Numbered from the stretch's first letter, positions 34,083 through 42,878 are shown. The stretch: 42,878 nucleotides of DNA from Gammaproteobacteria bacterium (GCA_018830325.1 JAHJSQ010000002.1:1-42878); one strand, 5' to 3'. Numbers and translations are program-made. The notes: a model not told the origin generated them from the sequence alone.

Positions 34083-35390
34083 ATGACCGATTTTTCAATA
34101 AACCGACTCGATACCGTCGACTTGGATTTCGAACGCCGTCTGAAATCCTTGCTGGATTGGAACGAACAAGACGACTTCGAGATTCAAAAGCAAGTCTTAG
34201 ATATCATTGCCGCCGTCAAAAAGTCGGGCGATCAAGCCGTCATCGGTTATACGAATCGCTTCGACCGACGCAGCATTCAGGCGGCAAACGAACTAGAAAT
34301 CAACAAGGAAACCCTAAAAACCGCTTGGGACAAACTGCCAAGTGCGCAAGCCGAAGCTCTCGATACCGCCGCGCGTCGAATTCGCGCTTATGCCGAAAAA
34401 CAAACCATGGCATCCTGGCAATTCAGCGAAGAAGACGGCACGCTACTCGGCCAAAAAATCACCCCGTTGGACCGAGTTGGCCTTTATGTTCCGGGCGGCA
34501 AAGCCGCTTATCCATCCTCGGTACTGATGAATGCAATACCGGCTAAAGTTGCCGGCGTTCCTGAATTAATCATGGTCGTGCCGACGCCATTAGGCGAATC
34601 CAATCAGCTAGTATTGGCAGCAGCTTATCTGGCCGGCGTCGACCGGGCTTTTTCGATTGGCGGCGCGCAAGCGGTCGCAGCGCTCGCATACGGCACCGAA
34701 ACCGTCCCGGCCGTCTGCAAGATCGTCGGCCCCGGCAATATCTATGTCGCCACAGCGAAAAAGATGGTATTCGGTCAAGTCGGCATCGACATGATCGCGG
34801 GACCGTCCGAGATATTAATCATTTGCGACGGCCATACGGACCCGGACTGGATTGCGATGGACTTGTTTTCACAAGCCGAGCACGATGAAAATGCGCAGTC
34901 GATCTTGTTGTCCGATAGCGCCGAATATTTAGACGCCGTTGAGCGCAGCATCTTAAAATTATTGCCTGAAATGGAACGCGCCGAAGTCATTAAAGCTTCA
35001 CTGTCCGGCCGTGGCGCACTCATCAAGACTGCCGACCTCGATGAAGCCGCCGAAATCGCCAATCGTATCGCACCGGAACATCTCGAATTGTCGGTCGCCG
35101 ACCCCGACTCGCTGTGTGCGAAAATCCGCAATGCCGGCGCGATTTTCATGGGCCGCTATACGGCAGAAGCATTAGGAGATTATTGTGCAGGACCTAATCA
35201 CGTGTTACCGACATCCGGCACGGCAAAGTTTTCATCGCCGCTCGGCGTCTACGACTTTCAAAAACGTTCGAGCCTAATCAATTGTTCTGAAGCTGGCGCC
35301 GATACGCTAGGCAAAACCGCCTCGATTTTGGCTCGCGGAGAAAGCTTAACCGCGCATGCTCGATCGGCGGAATATAGAATCAAATCGTAA
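34083..35390 (+). CDS. hisD: Histidinol dehydrogenase HisD
   Basis: A 435-residue zinc enzyme that oxidises histidinol to histidine using NAD. Signatures are [23 protein letters not shown] (about 138-160), [31 protein letters not shown] and [11 protein letters not shown]. Late conserved residues include AGPNHVLPT. Length is normal. It is part of hisG-hisD-hisC. Confidence 0.97.
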   Translation: MTDFSINRLDTVDLDFERRLKSLLDWNEQDDFEIQKQVLDIIAAVKKSGDQAVIGYTNRFDRRSIQAANELEINKETLKTAWDKLPSAQAEALDTAARRIRAYAEKQTMASWQFSEEDGTLLGQKITPLDRVGLYVPGGKAAYPSSVLMNAIPAKVAGVPELIMVVPTPLGESNQLVLAAAYLAGVDRAFSIGGAQAVAALAYGTETVPAVCKIVGPGNIYVATAKKMVFGQVGIDMIAGPSEILIICDGHTDPDWIAMDLFSQAEHDENAQSILLSDSAEYLDAVERSILKLLPEMERAEVIKASLSGRGALIKTADLDEAAEIANRIAPEHLELSVADPDSLCAKIRNAGAIFMGRYTAEALGDYCAGPNHVLPTSGTAKFSSPLGVYDFQKRSSLINCSEAGADTLGKTASILARGESLTAHARSAEYRIKS

Positions 35391-35416
35391 CGACTCGGAA
35401 TTGTCATATAAATACC

Positions 35417-35441
35417 CCGGATTCATAATATAAGAATCCGG
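35417..35441 (+). other. Hairpin between hisD and hisC
   Basis: CCGGATTC (35417-35424) pairs perfectly with GAATCCGG (35434-35441) across a nine-base AT loop. There is no T-run after it, so it is not a standard terminator; it could pause or protect RNA. Confidence 0.5.
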
Positions 35442-35532
35442 TGCAATCCGTTAGATCGACATGGCCTTGATTTTTTATCGATTAACCTGCGACAAGCCCC
35501 AGCCATCACTCTGAATACCGTTGACTTGACTC

Positions 35533-36630
35533 ATGCCACAACCCCATTTTATTAGCTCTATTTTCCGTAAAGAAGTGCTGGACCTATCGGCCTATAAAGT
35601 CGCCGATGCCGGCCGACTGATCAAACTCGACGCAATGGAAAATCCTTATCGCTGGCCGGAACCGGTCATAAAAGAATGGCTCGACGTTATCAAAGAGGCC
35701 GAAATTAATCGCTACCCGGACCCTGAAGCACGTAGGCTAAGCGCTACCCTGAAAAAGATCGATAGTATTTCCGGGAACTTAGAGATGCTGCTCGGCAATG
35801 GCTCGGACGAAATCATTCAGTTGCTACTGATGGCCTTGCCGACACACGCAAAGGTACTATCGCCATCGCCAGGCTTCGTGATGTATCGACAATTGAGCCG
35901 ATGCCTCGGGCTCGATTATATCGACATTCCCCTACAATCCGGCGATTTCGACCTGGATTTGCCGGCCATGCTTGAGGCAATCGACAAACACCAGCCTTCG
36001 CTTATTTTTCTGGCCTACCCGAACAACCCCACCGGCAACCTGTTTAGCGAAACCTCTATTAGAAAAATTATCGAAGCGTCCCCAGGACTGGTCGTTGTTG
36101 ATGAAGCCTATGCGCCATTCACCGACCAAAGCTTTATCGATGTACTCGGCGAATATAGTAACTTGCTGGTGATGCGCACTCTCTCGAAACTCGGTTTGGC
36201 CGGTCTTCGTCTTGGCTACATCGTCGGAGAATCCTCTATTATCGGTGAATTGAACAAAATCAGATTGCCTTACAACATCAATACGCTGACTCAAATAACG
36301 GCCGAATTCGCGCTGAACAACAGCGATTTATTCAAGCAACAAACCGTACAAATTCGAAGCGAAAGAAGCCGTGTATTGCATGAGCTAGATACAATCGAAG
36401 GCATTACTACCTACCCGAGCGAAGCTAATTTCATTTTATTTAGAACGCCGCCCGATCAAGCCGTAGCGCTATTCGAAACGCTTAAGACGAAAGGTATCTT
36501 AATCAAAAACCTGTCGCCTCAAGGAGGCCTCTTACTGGATTGCCTACGCGTTACGATCGGCACGCCCGATGAAAATGACGCCTTTTTACAAGCGTTATCT
36601 TCTAGCTTCGAACAACTGAGAATTTCGTAA
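35533..36630 (+). CDS. hisC: Histidinol-phosphate aminotransferase HisC
   Basis: A 365-residue PLP enzyme of fold type I. The substrate region LDAMENPYRWPEP is at about 33-45. AYPNNPTGNLFS and VVDEAYAPFT hold the PLP-contacting Asn and Asp, and the Schiff-base Lys is in RTLSKLGLAGLRLGYIVG. It catalyses the glutamate/imidazole-acetol phosphate step. A 142-base gap with a hairpin separates it from hisD, so it may have its own promoter. Confidence 0.96.
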   Translation: MPQPHFISSIFRKEVLDLSAYKVADAGRLIKLDAMENPYRWPEPVIKEWLDVIKEAEINRYPDPEARRLSATLKKIDSISGNLEMLLGNGSDEIIQLLLMALPTHAKVLSPSPGFVMYRQLSRCLGLDYIDIPLQSGDFDLDLPAMLEAIDKHQPSLIFLAYPNNPTGNLFSETSIRKIIEASPGLVVVDEAYAPFTDQSFIDVLGEYSNLLVMRTLSKLGLAGLRLGYIVGESSIIGELNKIRLPYNINTLTQITAEFALNNSDLFKQQTVQIRSERSRVLHELDTIEGITTYPSEANFILFRTPPDQAVALFETLKTKGILIKNLSPQGGLLLDCLRVTIGTPDENDAFLQALSSSFEQLRIS

Positions 36631-36785
36631 CAAATAGACCCATCGTAGATCAAAATTCGGCACCGGGGCGCCCGTCAAAGGCCCAGTACCTAAATTCCTC
36701 AGCCCATTGGCTATGGTTAACTATCTAGGATAATTTAGTTAGGAATATGCACAAAATAACTTCTACAAGTAGTAGGCTTTGCGGA

Positions 36786-36885
36786 GGTTCAGTGACTCGC
36801 TTGACAGGTGTCGGCGGCAGGGATAGCCGCCGTCGAGCCTACAAGGACGTATTCACGGCGTCCTGTCGTGCAAGTGACCGCACCC
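36786..36885. mobile_element. N4: family-N element, short form
   Basis: 100 bp, GGTTCAGT to ACCGCACCC, with GTCGGCGGCAGGGATAGCCG, then CCGTCGAGCCTACAAGGACG and TATTCACGGCGTCCTGTC. It is inverted relative to N1. A degraded AAAATAACTTC end lies at about 36752, as in N3. Confidence 0.75.
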
Positions 36886-36935
36886 TAACCAACCCCTCGC
36901 ACTTTAACATTTACTGGAGTGATGATAGCTTCTTT

Positions 36936-37070
36936 ATGAACGCTACTGTGAGAACACGCGAACCTAAGCGGGAGGAGTTGCTCGCGATCGACAGGCATAC
37001 CCCGTACCCAGAATACGGCGAAATTCCTCAAACCGGGAATTGCTGTTATAACTGCTTCAAATTCCGCTAA
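36936..37070 (+). CDS. Possible 44-residue peptide with Cys-Cys-x2-Cys
   Basis: The frame reads MNATVRTREPKREELLAIDR, then HTPYPEYGEIPQTGNCCYNC and FKFR before TAA. It lies outside the repeats, has protein-like composition and ends with three clustered cysteines that could bind metal. GGAG occurs upstream at 36915, too far to be a normal ribosome-binding site. I know no matching family. It may be a leftover of a longer gene or chance. Confidence 0.28.
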   Translation: MNATVRTREPKREELLAIDRHTPYPEYGEIPQTGNCCYNCFKFR

Positions 37071-37147
37071 CTATAATGGTATATTGCCATGTCGAAAACT
37101 ATAAAAATCAAGTATACGAGGCTTAGCCTTTACCAGGAGTGCAATAA

Positions 37148-37747
37148 ATGAATATTGAAGGCGTCGATAAATCCAAGCGCCAGTTTCTAACCTCGGCGCT
37201 GACCGTGGTCGGAGCTGTCGGTACCGGCTATATTGCGGTTCCCTTTCTCGCGCAAATGCAACCCAGCACAAAAGCTATGGCCGCAGGCGCGCCGGTCACC
37301 GTCGATATCAGTAAAATGGAACCGGGACAGCTAATCCGTGTTGCTTGGCGCGGTAAACCGGTTTGGCTGCTTAACCGCACGCCGGAAGTGCTGGAAACAC
37401 TGAAAACATTGGACGACCAACTCAGAGACCCTCAGTCTTCAGAATCCATACAACCGGTGTACACCAAAAACCCTACTCGCGCATTGAAACCGGAAATTTT
37501 TGTTGCCGTCGGCTTATGCACGCATTTGGGCTGTTCGCCCACCTTCCGGCCTGAAATCGCACCGGCCGACTTGGGACCCGACTGGAAAGGCGGTTTTTTC
37601 TGCCCTTGCCACGGCTCTTGGTTCGACCTGGCCGGCCGGGTTTTTCGTGGTGTACCGGCTCCGACCAACCTTGAAATTCCACCCTATCGCTATATTAGCG
37701 AAACTCAGATCATCATTGGCGAAGACACCGTGGAGACAAGCGTATGA
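37148..37747 (+). CDS. petA: Cytochrome bc1 Rieske iron-sulfur subunit
   Basis: A 199-residue subunit of ubiquinol-cytochrome c reductase. A Tat-like/anchor N-terminus has KSKRQFLTSALTVVGAVGTGYIAVPFL. The [2Fe-2S] ligands are in CTHLGC (Cys124, His126, Cys129) and CPCHGSWFD (Cys152, Cys154, His155). It accepts electrons from quinol at the Qo site. CAGGAG lies seven bases before ATG 37148. The stop overlaps petB by four bases. Confidence 0.97.
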   Translation: MNIEGVDKSKRQFLTSALTVVGAVGTGYIAVPFLAQMQPSTKAMAAGAPVTVDISKMEPGQLIRVAWRGKPVWLLNRTPEVLETLKTLDDQLRDPQSSESIQPVYTKNPTRALKPEIFVAVGLCTHLGCSPTFRPEIAPADLGPDWKGGFFCPCHGSWFDLAGRVFRGVPAPTNLEIPPYRYISETQIIIGEDTVETSV

Positions 37748-39132
37748 AAACGAACCGCTGGACTGACTGTGGCAACTGGGTACTGGATCGTTTTCCGCTG
37801 ACAAAGTTCTGGAACGAACACATGGCGCATTATTATGCGCCCAAGAATTTTAACTTTTGGTATTTTTTCGGCTCGCTCGCCTTGCTGGTGTTGGTCAATC
37901 AATTCGTTACCGGCATTCTGCTGACGATGAACTACAAACCGGACGCCAAATTGGCCTTTGACTCGGTCGAATACATCATGCGCGAGGTTCATTGGGGCTG
38001 GTTAATCCGCTACATGCACTCGACCGGTGCCTCGGCATTTTTCATCGTGATCTATCTGCATATGTTTAGGGGCTTACTATACGGTTCTTTTAAACAGCCT
38101 CGCGAACTGATCTGGATATTCGGCATGCTGCTGTTTGTCGCTTTGATGGCCGAAGCGTTCATGGGCTACTTGCTTCCTTGGGGGCAAATGTCTTACTGGG
38201 GAGCCCAGGTCATCATTTCGCTATTCAGCGCGATCCCTGTCGTCGGAGAAGAACTTTCATTGTGGATCAGGGGCGACTATGTCGTATCCGATGCAACACT
38301 GAACCGATTCTTTGCCTTTCACGTCATCGCAGTACCTTTGGTTCTGGTATTGCTGGTATTGCTGCATATCATCGCATTACACGAAGTCGGCTCGAATAAC
38401 CCGGACGGCATCGACATCAAAAAACACAAGGATGCCAACGGAATACCCTTGGACGGCATTCCATTCCACCCTTACTACACTGTCAAAGACTTGGTCGGCT
38501 TCGCGGTCTTCATGTTCTTTTTTGCAGTCGTTATTTTTTATATGCCGGAACTGGGAGGGTTCTTCCTCGAACACGCCAATTTCATACCTGCCGATCCATT
38601 GAAAACGCCGGAACATATCGCTCCGGTCTGGTATTTCACCCCCTTCTACGCGATTCTGCGCGCGGTTCCGGATAAGTTTGCCGGCGTCATTGCGATGGGT
38701 GGATCCATTGTCGTGCTGTTTCTATTGCCATGGTTGGACCGCAGCGAAGTCAGATCCATCCGTTATCGCGGAGGCATCTATAAAAAAGCGCTTCTACTTT
38801 TCGTAATTAGCTTTATCGGCCTAGGCTATCTGGGCACACAACCTGCAACGCCCAGCGCTACCGCCGTTGCACGCGTTTTAACGGCGATTTATTTCGGCTT
38901 TTTCCTACTCATGCCGATTTACACCCGCTGGGAAAAAACCAAGCCTGTACCGGACCGTCTAACCGAACAACCTAGCCTCGAGGATCGAATACCGGATCTT
39001 GTTGAAACTTTCAATGAAGTCACGGTGAAAACCGAGGGCAAATCCGGCTTATTCAGCAGAAAACTCAATTACCAAGGGTTATCCGCCGTTAGCATCCGTT
39101 TTTTAAAAAGAATTAAAGGCAGCTTGGATTAA
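37744..39132 (+). CDS. petB: Cytochrome b subunit of bc1 complex
   Basis: A 462-residue fused cytochrome b with N- and C-terminal halves in one chain. Haem-ligand His pairs lie in the second span (HWGWLIRYMHSTGASAFFIVIYLHMFRGLLYGS) and the fourth (FFAFHVIAVPLVLVLLVLLHIIALHEVG). The Qo motif is PEHIAPVWYFTPFYAILRAVPDK. The protein carries about 50 polar C-terminal residues beyond the last span (NEVTVKTEGKSGLF...). The ATG overlaps the petA stop. Confidence 0.97.
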   Translation: MKTNRWTDCGNWVLDRFPLTKFWNEHMAHYYAPKNFNFWYFFGSLALLVLVNQFVTGILLTMNYKPDAKLAFDSVEYIMREVHWGWLIRYMHSTGASAFFIVIYLHMFRGLLYGSFKQPRELIWIFGMLLFVALMAEAFMGYLLPWGQMSYWGAQVIISLFSAIPVVGEELSLWIRGDYVVSDATLNRFFAFHVIAVPLVLVLLVLLHIIALHEVGSNNPDGIDIKKHKDANGIPLDGIPFHPYYTVKDLVGFAVFMFFFAVVIFYMPELGGFFLEHANFIPADPLKTPEHIAPVWYFTPFYAILRAVPDKFAGVIAMGGSIVVLFLLPWLDRSEVRSIRYRGGIYKKALLLFVISFIGLGYLGTQPATPSATAVARVLTAIYFGFFLLMPIYTRWEKTKPVPDRLTEQPSLEDRIPDLVETFNEVTVKTEGKSGLFSRKLNYQGLSAVSIRFLKRIKGSLD

Positions 39133-39137
39133 TAATT

Positions 39138-39860
39138 ATGAAAAGACTACTCAATACCTTGATACTGTTGTCGCTGCCTTTCGGCGTTTTCGCCGGAGGC
39201 GGCGTCAAACTTCAGAGCGCGGATTTCGACCTCAGCGATAAAAGTTCCTTGCAGCGCGGCGCAAAACATTTTGTAACCTATTGTTTAGGGTGCCATTCTG
39301 CAAAACACATTCGATACCTCAGGATAGCGCTCGACTTCGATATTGAAAAAGATAAGGTGCTCAAAGATATAGCCCCTGAAGGCGCCAACATCTATGACAA
39401 AATGAATTCGGCGATGAACGCTCATGACGCCGAAAAATGGTTCGGCATCATGCCGCCCGACTTATCGCTGATTTCACGGTCACGCGGACCGGATTGGCTT
39501 TACAGTTACTTGAAAGGCTTTTATTCCGACTCATCCAAGCCTCTCGGCGTCAATAATGTCGTTTTTCCGGATGTTGGCATGCCGAACGTTTTATGGCAAT
39601 TACAAGGCGAACAAAAACCGGTTTTCAAAAAAGACGGCGACCAACAAGTCATCGATAAACTGGTCACCGAAATTCCCGGACAACTTCCGGAAAAAGATTT
39701 TGATCGCATGATTAACGACCTAGTCAATTTCCTCGTGTATGTTGGAGAGCCTGGACAGCTCGAGCGGCGAAGCATGGGCAAATATGTTTTGTTTTTCATT
39801 TTCATGATTTTCATACTTGCCTATCTATTGAAACGCGAGTACTGGAAAGACATTCATTAA
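39138..39860 (+). CDS. petC: Cytochrome c1 subunit of bc1 complex
   Basis: A 240-residue membrane-anchored c-type cytochrome. The signal peptide is MKRLLNTLILLSLPFGVFAGG, the haem site CLGCH (Cys49, Cys52, His53), and the distal region holds MPPDLSLISRSRGPDWLYSYLKGFY and DVGMPNVLWQL, with Met as likely sixth ligand. The C-terminal anchor is YVLFFIFMIFILAYLLKREYWKDIH. Third gene of petABC. Confidence 0.96.
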   Translation: MKRLLNTLILLSLPFGVFAGGGVKLQSADFDLSDKSSLQRGAKHFVTYCLGCHSAKHIRYLRIALDFDIEKDKVLKDIAPEGANIYDKMNSAMNAHDAEKWFGIMPPDLSLISRSRGPDWLYSYLKGFYSDSSKPLGVNNVVFPDVGMPNVLWQLQGEQKPVFKKDGDQQVIDKLVTEIPGQLPEKDFDRMINDLVNFLVYVGEPGQLERRSMGKYVLFFIFMIFILAYLLKREYWKDIH

Positions 39861-40540
39861 TCCCCCCCATTCGTAAAACAGGGACGTTTTACACGTATTA
39901 TACTCATCGTAGATGAAAATTCGGCCTCAGGGGCCCGTCAAAGGACGCCGTAAACCCAGCACCTAAATTATCCAAGACAATTAACCATGGCCAATGAGTT
40001 ATGGAATTTAGGTGCTGGGTAAATACGTCCTTGTAGGCTCTATGCCGGCTCCATGCTGACAAAGCCTTTACGAGCGCCATGGATGGCGTGAATGTCGATT
40101 TTGCAGGAGCAAAATCGACCTAGCACCCCGAGGCCTCATCCCCGGCACTGCCGAAATTTGAAGCGCGAAAGGTATACCTATTGCCAACCGTATCGACAAT
40201 TGCTGAGATACAAGGATGTAATTAAGGCAGAAAATACGGGAACGCTTTTCTGCACTACTGCCAACACCCTCGGCAGCCCCATAACATACCTTCATAAAGT
40301 TAGCCATTTTTGGAGCATAAAGGGGGTAAATTCCATGGATCATTGGCAATGATTCAAAATCATGGCTAACTTAATCGCTGGATTTACATCGACCCTCGGC
40401 AGACATACTCCACTCCTTGTACACGGCGAATTTTCTTAAGCCGGGAATTGCGGCAAACGGATATAAGCGAACAAAATGTCGAATTTTTCATGATATAATT
40501 GCCATTTTAGACTCCGTGTATCCTAATGAGGTTATGATTC
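39861..40540. other. Gap between petC and sspA: element M5 and a Z' fragment
   Basis: M5 covers 39899-40176. A Z' fragment lies at about 40325-40385 (ATTGGCAATGATTCAAAATC). The last 100 bases are AT-rich and should carry the sspA promoter. No gene is supported. Confidence 0.8.
39899..40176 (-). mobile_element. M5: family-M copy with Z but without Z'
   Basis: 278 bp, TATACTCATCGTAGATG to GCGAAAGGTATA. Z is at 39955-40019 (65 bp), CCCAGCACCTAAATTATCC to TTTAGGTGCTGGG, uninterrupted. It has the GCCATGGATGGC palindrome and the CGATTTTGCAGGAGCAAAATCG hairpin, as M3 does. Confidence 0.86.
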
Positions 40541-41176
40541 GTGGCACAACCAACTACTCGTAAATCCGCTATGACTCTTTTTTCATCTCCGACATGCGCG
40601 ATGAGCCACGGCGCCCGATTGGTTCTTCATGAGAAAGCCATTGCGGCGGACATTGAATATTATGACATCAACCAACCGCCTGAGGACTTATTGGAGTTCA
40701 ATCCAACAGGCACTTCGCCAACCTTACTGGAACGCGGACTAGTCCTGTATGATGCGCGCATCATCATGGAGTATCTGGATGAGCGGTTCCCACACCCCCC
40801 TCTCCATCAAATGGATCCAGTTTCCAGGGCCAACGCCCGAATGATCATCAAACGTATCGATCAAGACTGGTACGAACTGATGAATGAAATCATTCATTCC
40901 GGCGAAAAAAAATCGGCTCGAGCCAAAAAACTGCTCAAAGAAAGCCTGCTTTCCGCAGCCCCAGTATTCGAAGCGCGTCCTTTTTTCATGAGCGACGAAT
41001 TTTCATTAATTGATTGTGTGATGGCTCCGCTCTTATGGCGCCTACCTATTCTCGGCATAGAAACCGCAACGACCGGTGAAGGATTAAAAAACTACGCCAA
41101 TCGTTTATTCCGCAGACCGGCTTTCGCACTCAGCTTAAGCAGCGCCGAAAAAGAAATGAACGAAATCCCGAAATGA
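40541..41176 (+). CDS. sspA: Stringent starvation protein A (GST fold)
   Basis: A 211-residue glutathione-transferase-like protein that binds RNA polymerase and affects stress and acid responses. The N-terminal thioredoxin-like domain has TLFSSPTCAMSHGARLVLHEK and LLEFNPTGTSPTLLERGLVLYDARIIMEYLDERFPHPPL; the C-terminal domain is helical. The start is GTG 40541 with TGAGG nine bases upstream. The stop overlaps sspB by four bases. sspAB after petABC is a common proteobacterial order. Confidence 0.95.
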   Translation: MAQPTTRKSAMTLFSSPTCAMSHGARLVLHEKAIAADIEYYDINQPPEDLLEFNPTGTSPTLLERGLVLYDARIIMEYLDERFPHPPLHQMDPVSRANARMIIKRIDQDWYELMNEIIHSGEKKSARAKKLLKESLLSAAPVFEARPFFMSDEFSLIDCVMAPLLWRLPILGIETATTGEGLKNYANRLFRRPAFALSLSSAEKEMNEIPK

Positions 41177-41550
41177 CATCTTTAAAACCCTACTTAATCC
41201 GTTCGATCTACGAATGGATCTTAGACAACGAACTTACGCCGCACCTATTAGTCGACGCCGAATACGAAGGCACGGTTTTGCCTGGTAATTTTGTCGAGGA
41301 CGGTAGAATCGTACTCAACATTAATCCGCCTGCAATACAAGGGCTTACCCTGGGAAATGAAGACATAGAGTTCAACGCCCGTTTCAGCGGCAAACCCATG
41401 CACATCCTCGTGCCTATGCCAGCAGTGATGGCAATTTACGCCAAGGAAAACGGCAAAGGGATGATTTTCGACCGCGAAGAAGACTCGGGCGATGATGAGC
41501 CGCCACCGGAAAAAAAACCGTCTCGGCCGCAATTGCGCGTCGTTAAATAG
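41173..41550 (+). CDS. sspB: ClpXP specificity-enhancing factor SspB
   Basis: A 125-residue adaptor that delivers ssrA-tagged proteins to ClpXP. The substrate-binding domain (about 1-105) begins LKPYLIRSIYEWILDNELTPHLLVDA. An acidic linker (DREEDSGDDEPPPEKK) leads to the ClpX-binding tail RPQLRVVK. All parts are intact. Confidence 0.95.
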   Translation: MTSLKPYLIRSIYEWILDNELTPHLLVDAEYEGTVLPGNFVEDGRIVLNINPPAIQGLTLGNEDIEFNARFSGKPMHILVPMPAVMAIYAKENGKGMIFDREEDSGDDEPPPEKKPSRPQLRVVK

Positions 41551-41685
41551 AGCAACCACTCAATACTCAAAGTTTAACGGATAGCGATAAAAGTAGTCGA
41601 GGTAGCCGGTCGACAACCATGAAGAACGTAACGTTCATAAAGGCCTGGCCATCACCCCGGCAAATGAAAGTTCTCTGGCGGCGGA

Positions 41686-41786
41686 GGGTGCGGTCACTCA
41701 CCCGACAGGTCGCCGTTAATACATCCCTGTAGGCTCGACGGCGGCTGTCCCTGCCGCCGACGCCTGTCGGTCGAGCAACCGCACCC
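41686..41786. mobile_element. N2: family-N element, short form
   Basis: 101 bp, GGGTGCGGT to ACCGCACCC, same orientation as N1. It lacks the central GCCATGGATGGC and AGATTTTGCAGGAGC modules. Confidence 0.8.
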
Positions 41787-41896
41787 TCTTCGGAACCGGA
41801 ATAGCCAGAACGGAGAGTTGTATATCGAAAAATTAGATAATGAGCCTAAATCTACGAACTTTCACAGTAAAGAATAAGACATCGCCTCCTTCATAG

Positions 41897-41992
41897 TATA
41901 CCCCTCGTAGATCAAAATTCGGCACCGGGGTGCTCGTCAAAGGATGCCGTGGATACGTCCCTGTAGGCTCTTTGCCAAGCTCCAGCTTGGGT
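41897..41992 (-). repeat. M6: truncated family-M copy
   Basis: It starts TATACCCCTCGTAGATC and continues through the GATGCCGTGGATACGTCC core to GCCAAGCTCCAGCTTGG, then stops. The far end of the element is missing. Confidence 0.75.
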
Positions 41993-42213
41993 AACAGCAT
42001 ATTTTAGTTTTTGCGACTATGACTGCCGCCTACTCGGAACTTGGCTTCGGCATGCTGAAGCATCTTGCTAATCAGATGAAAGGACGCGATGGGTATATCA
42101 GACAAGAGAGCCTCTTAAACTGCTAATGCAAACATAGCCTAAGAAAAGCCCTCCCCTCTCTCTTCCGTCTGAGCATCGCACAGAAAACTTAACCACCCAC
42201 CAAATTCGTGCTG

Positions 42214-42543
42214 TTATTTTTTATCCGGGGAATACAGCGTCGAAACTTTTCCCGAAGATTTTCCGGAGTCCGTCTGTGCAATGATCTTAGCCGCCCCCCT
42301 TTTTTTGACTTGATCGATTCTGATAATTTCGTGCATCGGAATGAAAGAGCGATTGACACCCTCGAATTCCACTCTTAATCTCTCTTCTGCAGGATCGATC
42401 ACAATCGCGCTTTTTTCGCCAAACACAAAGTCCTCGACAACGATAAAACCGTAAAGATCTCCTTGGTATACGTTTTTAGCGTATATCTCGTAAACTTGAT
42501 CCTGATTGACAAACACGACTTTATAAATAAGTTTTTCCGACAT
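42214..42543 (-). CDS. DUF1820 family protein
   Basis: A 109-residue protein, MSEKLIYKVVFVNQDQVYEI..., that matches the DUF1820 family of small proteobacterial proteins of unknown function. The sequence is rich in beta strands (YEIYAKNVYQGDLYGFIVVEDFVFG), contains LRVEFEGVNRSFIPMHEIIRIDQV, and ends in a Lys/Ser-rich tail. It is cytoplasmic by composition. The broken ORF at the right edge lies 46 bases upstream on the same strand. Confidence 0.85.
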   Translation of the reverse strand: MSEKLIYKVVFVNQDQVYEIYAKNVYQGDLYGFIVVEDFVFGEKSAIVIDPAEERLRVEFEGVNRSFIPMHEIIRIDQVKKRGAAKIIAQTDSGKSSGKVSTLYSPDKK

Positions 42544-42589
42544 TGAATATACTTGCCTACATTAAAATAAACATTTATGGTTTGCCATT

Positions 42590-42868
42590 CTAACGCGAAA
42601 GCTTAGATTTAAGATATTGCTGCAGTCCCGAAAAAAGCCGGTTATTATTGGATGGCGACGTAGATTCGTTTTGCTCAATCTTTAACCGCAGATGAAGGCA
42701 AGCAATAATATCAGCGAATAACGGAAGCATATATACCCATTGCGTATTCTGATTAATTTGAACACTGATTCTGGACGAACGTGAACACCTAAAACCTAAC
42801 GCATCGGTGGACGTGAATTTTTACGCCAAGTGTTCAACTTGAGTCAAGGAATTCATTTTTTTTCGCAT
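42590..42868 (-). pseudogene. Small ORF interrupted by an in-frame TAA
   Basis: On the minus strand AGGAG stands five bases before ATG 42868. The frame reads MRKKMNSLTQVEHLA, then TAA, then continues 76 codons (KFTSTDALGFRCSRSSRISV...MLPLFADIIACLHLRLKIEQ...LKSKLSR) to TAG at 42590-42592. The downstream part has protein-like composition. TAA differs from the Gln codon CAA by one base, so a nonsense change or a sequencing error would explain it. I do not recognise the family. The part after the stop could also start at the internal ATG (MLPLFADI). Confidence 0.45.
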
Positions 42869-42878
42869 CGATTCTCCT

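Larger units (their letters stand above)
36631..37147. other. Gap before petA: M/Z fragments, N4 and a possible small ORF
   Basis: It holds a truncated M end (about 36641-36681), a Z fragment (36682-36745), N4 (36786-36885), a 44-codon ORF (36936-37070), and TATAAT at 37073-37078, which may be the -10 of the petABC promoter. No convincing -35 is visible. Confidence 0.7.
41551..42213. other. Gap after sspB: N2 and a truncated M
   Basis: N2 with its outer arms (about 41661-41872: ATGAAAGTTC at the left, ACGAACTTTCACAGTAA at the right) and a truncated M (41897 to about 41992). The remaining 220 bases hold GCAAACATAGCCTAAGAA (about 42127), also seen at about 11791, and otherwise nothing I recognise. 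Confidence 0.78.

Noticed and set aside
35417-35441. Intrinsic terminator after hisD
   Set aside because: The hairpin is perfect but lacks a T-run, so it is listed only as a hairpin.
36747-36935. Longer version of the small ORF before petA
   Set aside because: This part is the N4 repeat in translation; only the segment after 36936 is outside repeats.
40068-40349. ORFs on both strands over M5
   Set aside because: They encode only M-element translation (FALQISAVP and similar), which recurs at every M copy.

Overview
The window looks like a gammaproteobacterial chromosome. The gene orders yrbG-kdsD-kdsC-lptC-lptA-lptB-rpoN-hpf-rapZ, mlaFED-B-murA-hisG-hisD-hisC and petABC-sspAB are all proteobacterial, and most of them are typically gammaproteobacterial. 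A methanotroph of the order Methylococcales is my best guess from gene order, moderate GC and the heavy REP/MITE load, but nothing here proves it.

Left third (1-14.3 kb), accessory. A pilus or pseudopilus assembly cluster lies inside a dense field of REP hairpins. It runs: a membrane protein of GT-C type with a C-terminal TPR region (841), a GspG-like pseudopilin (2937), a RAYT transposase (4135), a second pseudopilin (5031), a PilM/PilN-like fusion (6371), a PilO/MshJ-like protein (8158), a GspE/MshE-type ATPase (8869), a GspF/MshG-type membrane protein (10517) and a small secreted protein in the position of MshK/PilP (12007). No secretin and no prepilin peptidase are visible. The window opens with five copies of a 163-bp unit, each carrying two REP hairpins. 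A blue-light BLUF protein (13293, minus) ends this part.

Middle (14.3-28.6 kb), mostly core. It holds thiC with a TPP riboswitch, a PiT phosphate transporter and minCDE with a small winged-helix gene. The minus-strand envelope/regulatory block yrbG-like-kdsD-kdsC-lptCAB-rpoN-hpf-rapZ follows; it lacks ptsN, and MITE-like elements sit in two of its gaps.

Right third (28.6-42.9 kb), core. It holds mlaF-mlaE-mlaD-mlaB (no mlaC), murA, hisG-hisD-hisC, the cytochrome bc1 genes petABC, sspAB, a DUF1820 gene, and at the right edge an ORF interrupted by an in-frame TAA.

The most unusual content is the repeat ecology. REP hairpins (family A) sit beside their likely mobiliser, the RAYT. They also serve as insertion targets: two unrelated MITE-like families (here X and Y) have inserted at the dyad axis of REP hairpins, leaving 10-bp and 11-bp target duplications centred on the hairpin. 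Another family (M) occurs empty, with a nested element Z, and with Z plus a nested Z', giving a visible order of events. One REP hairpin appears to supply both the ribosome-binding site and the start codon of a pseudopilin gene. All element names (A, B, M, N, X, Y, Z) are mine.
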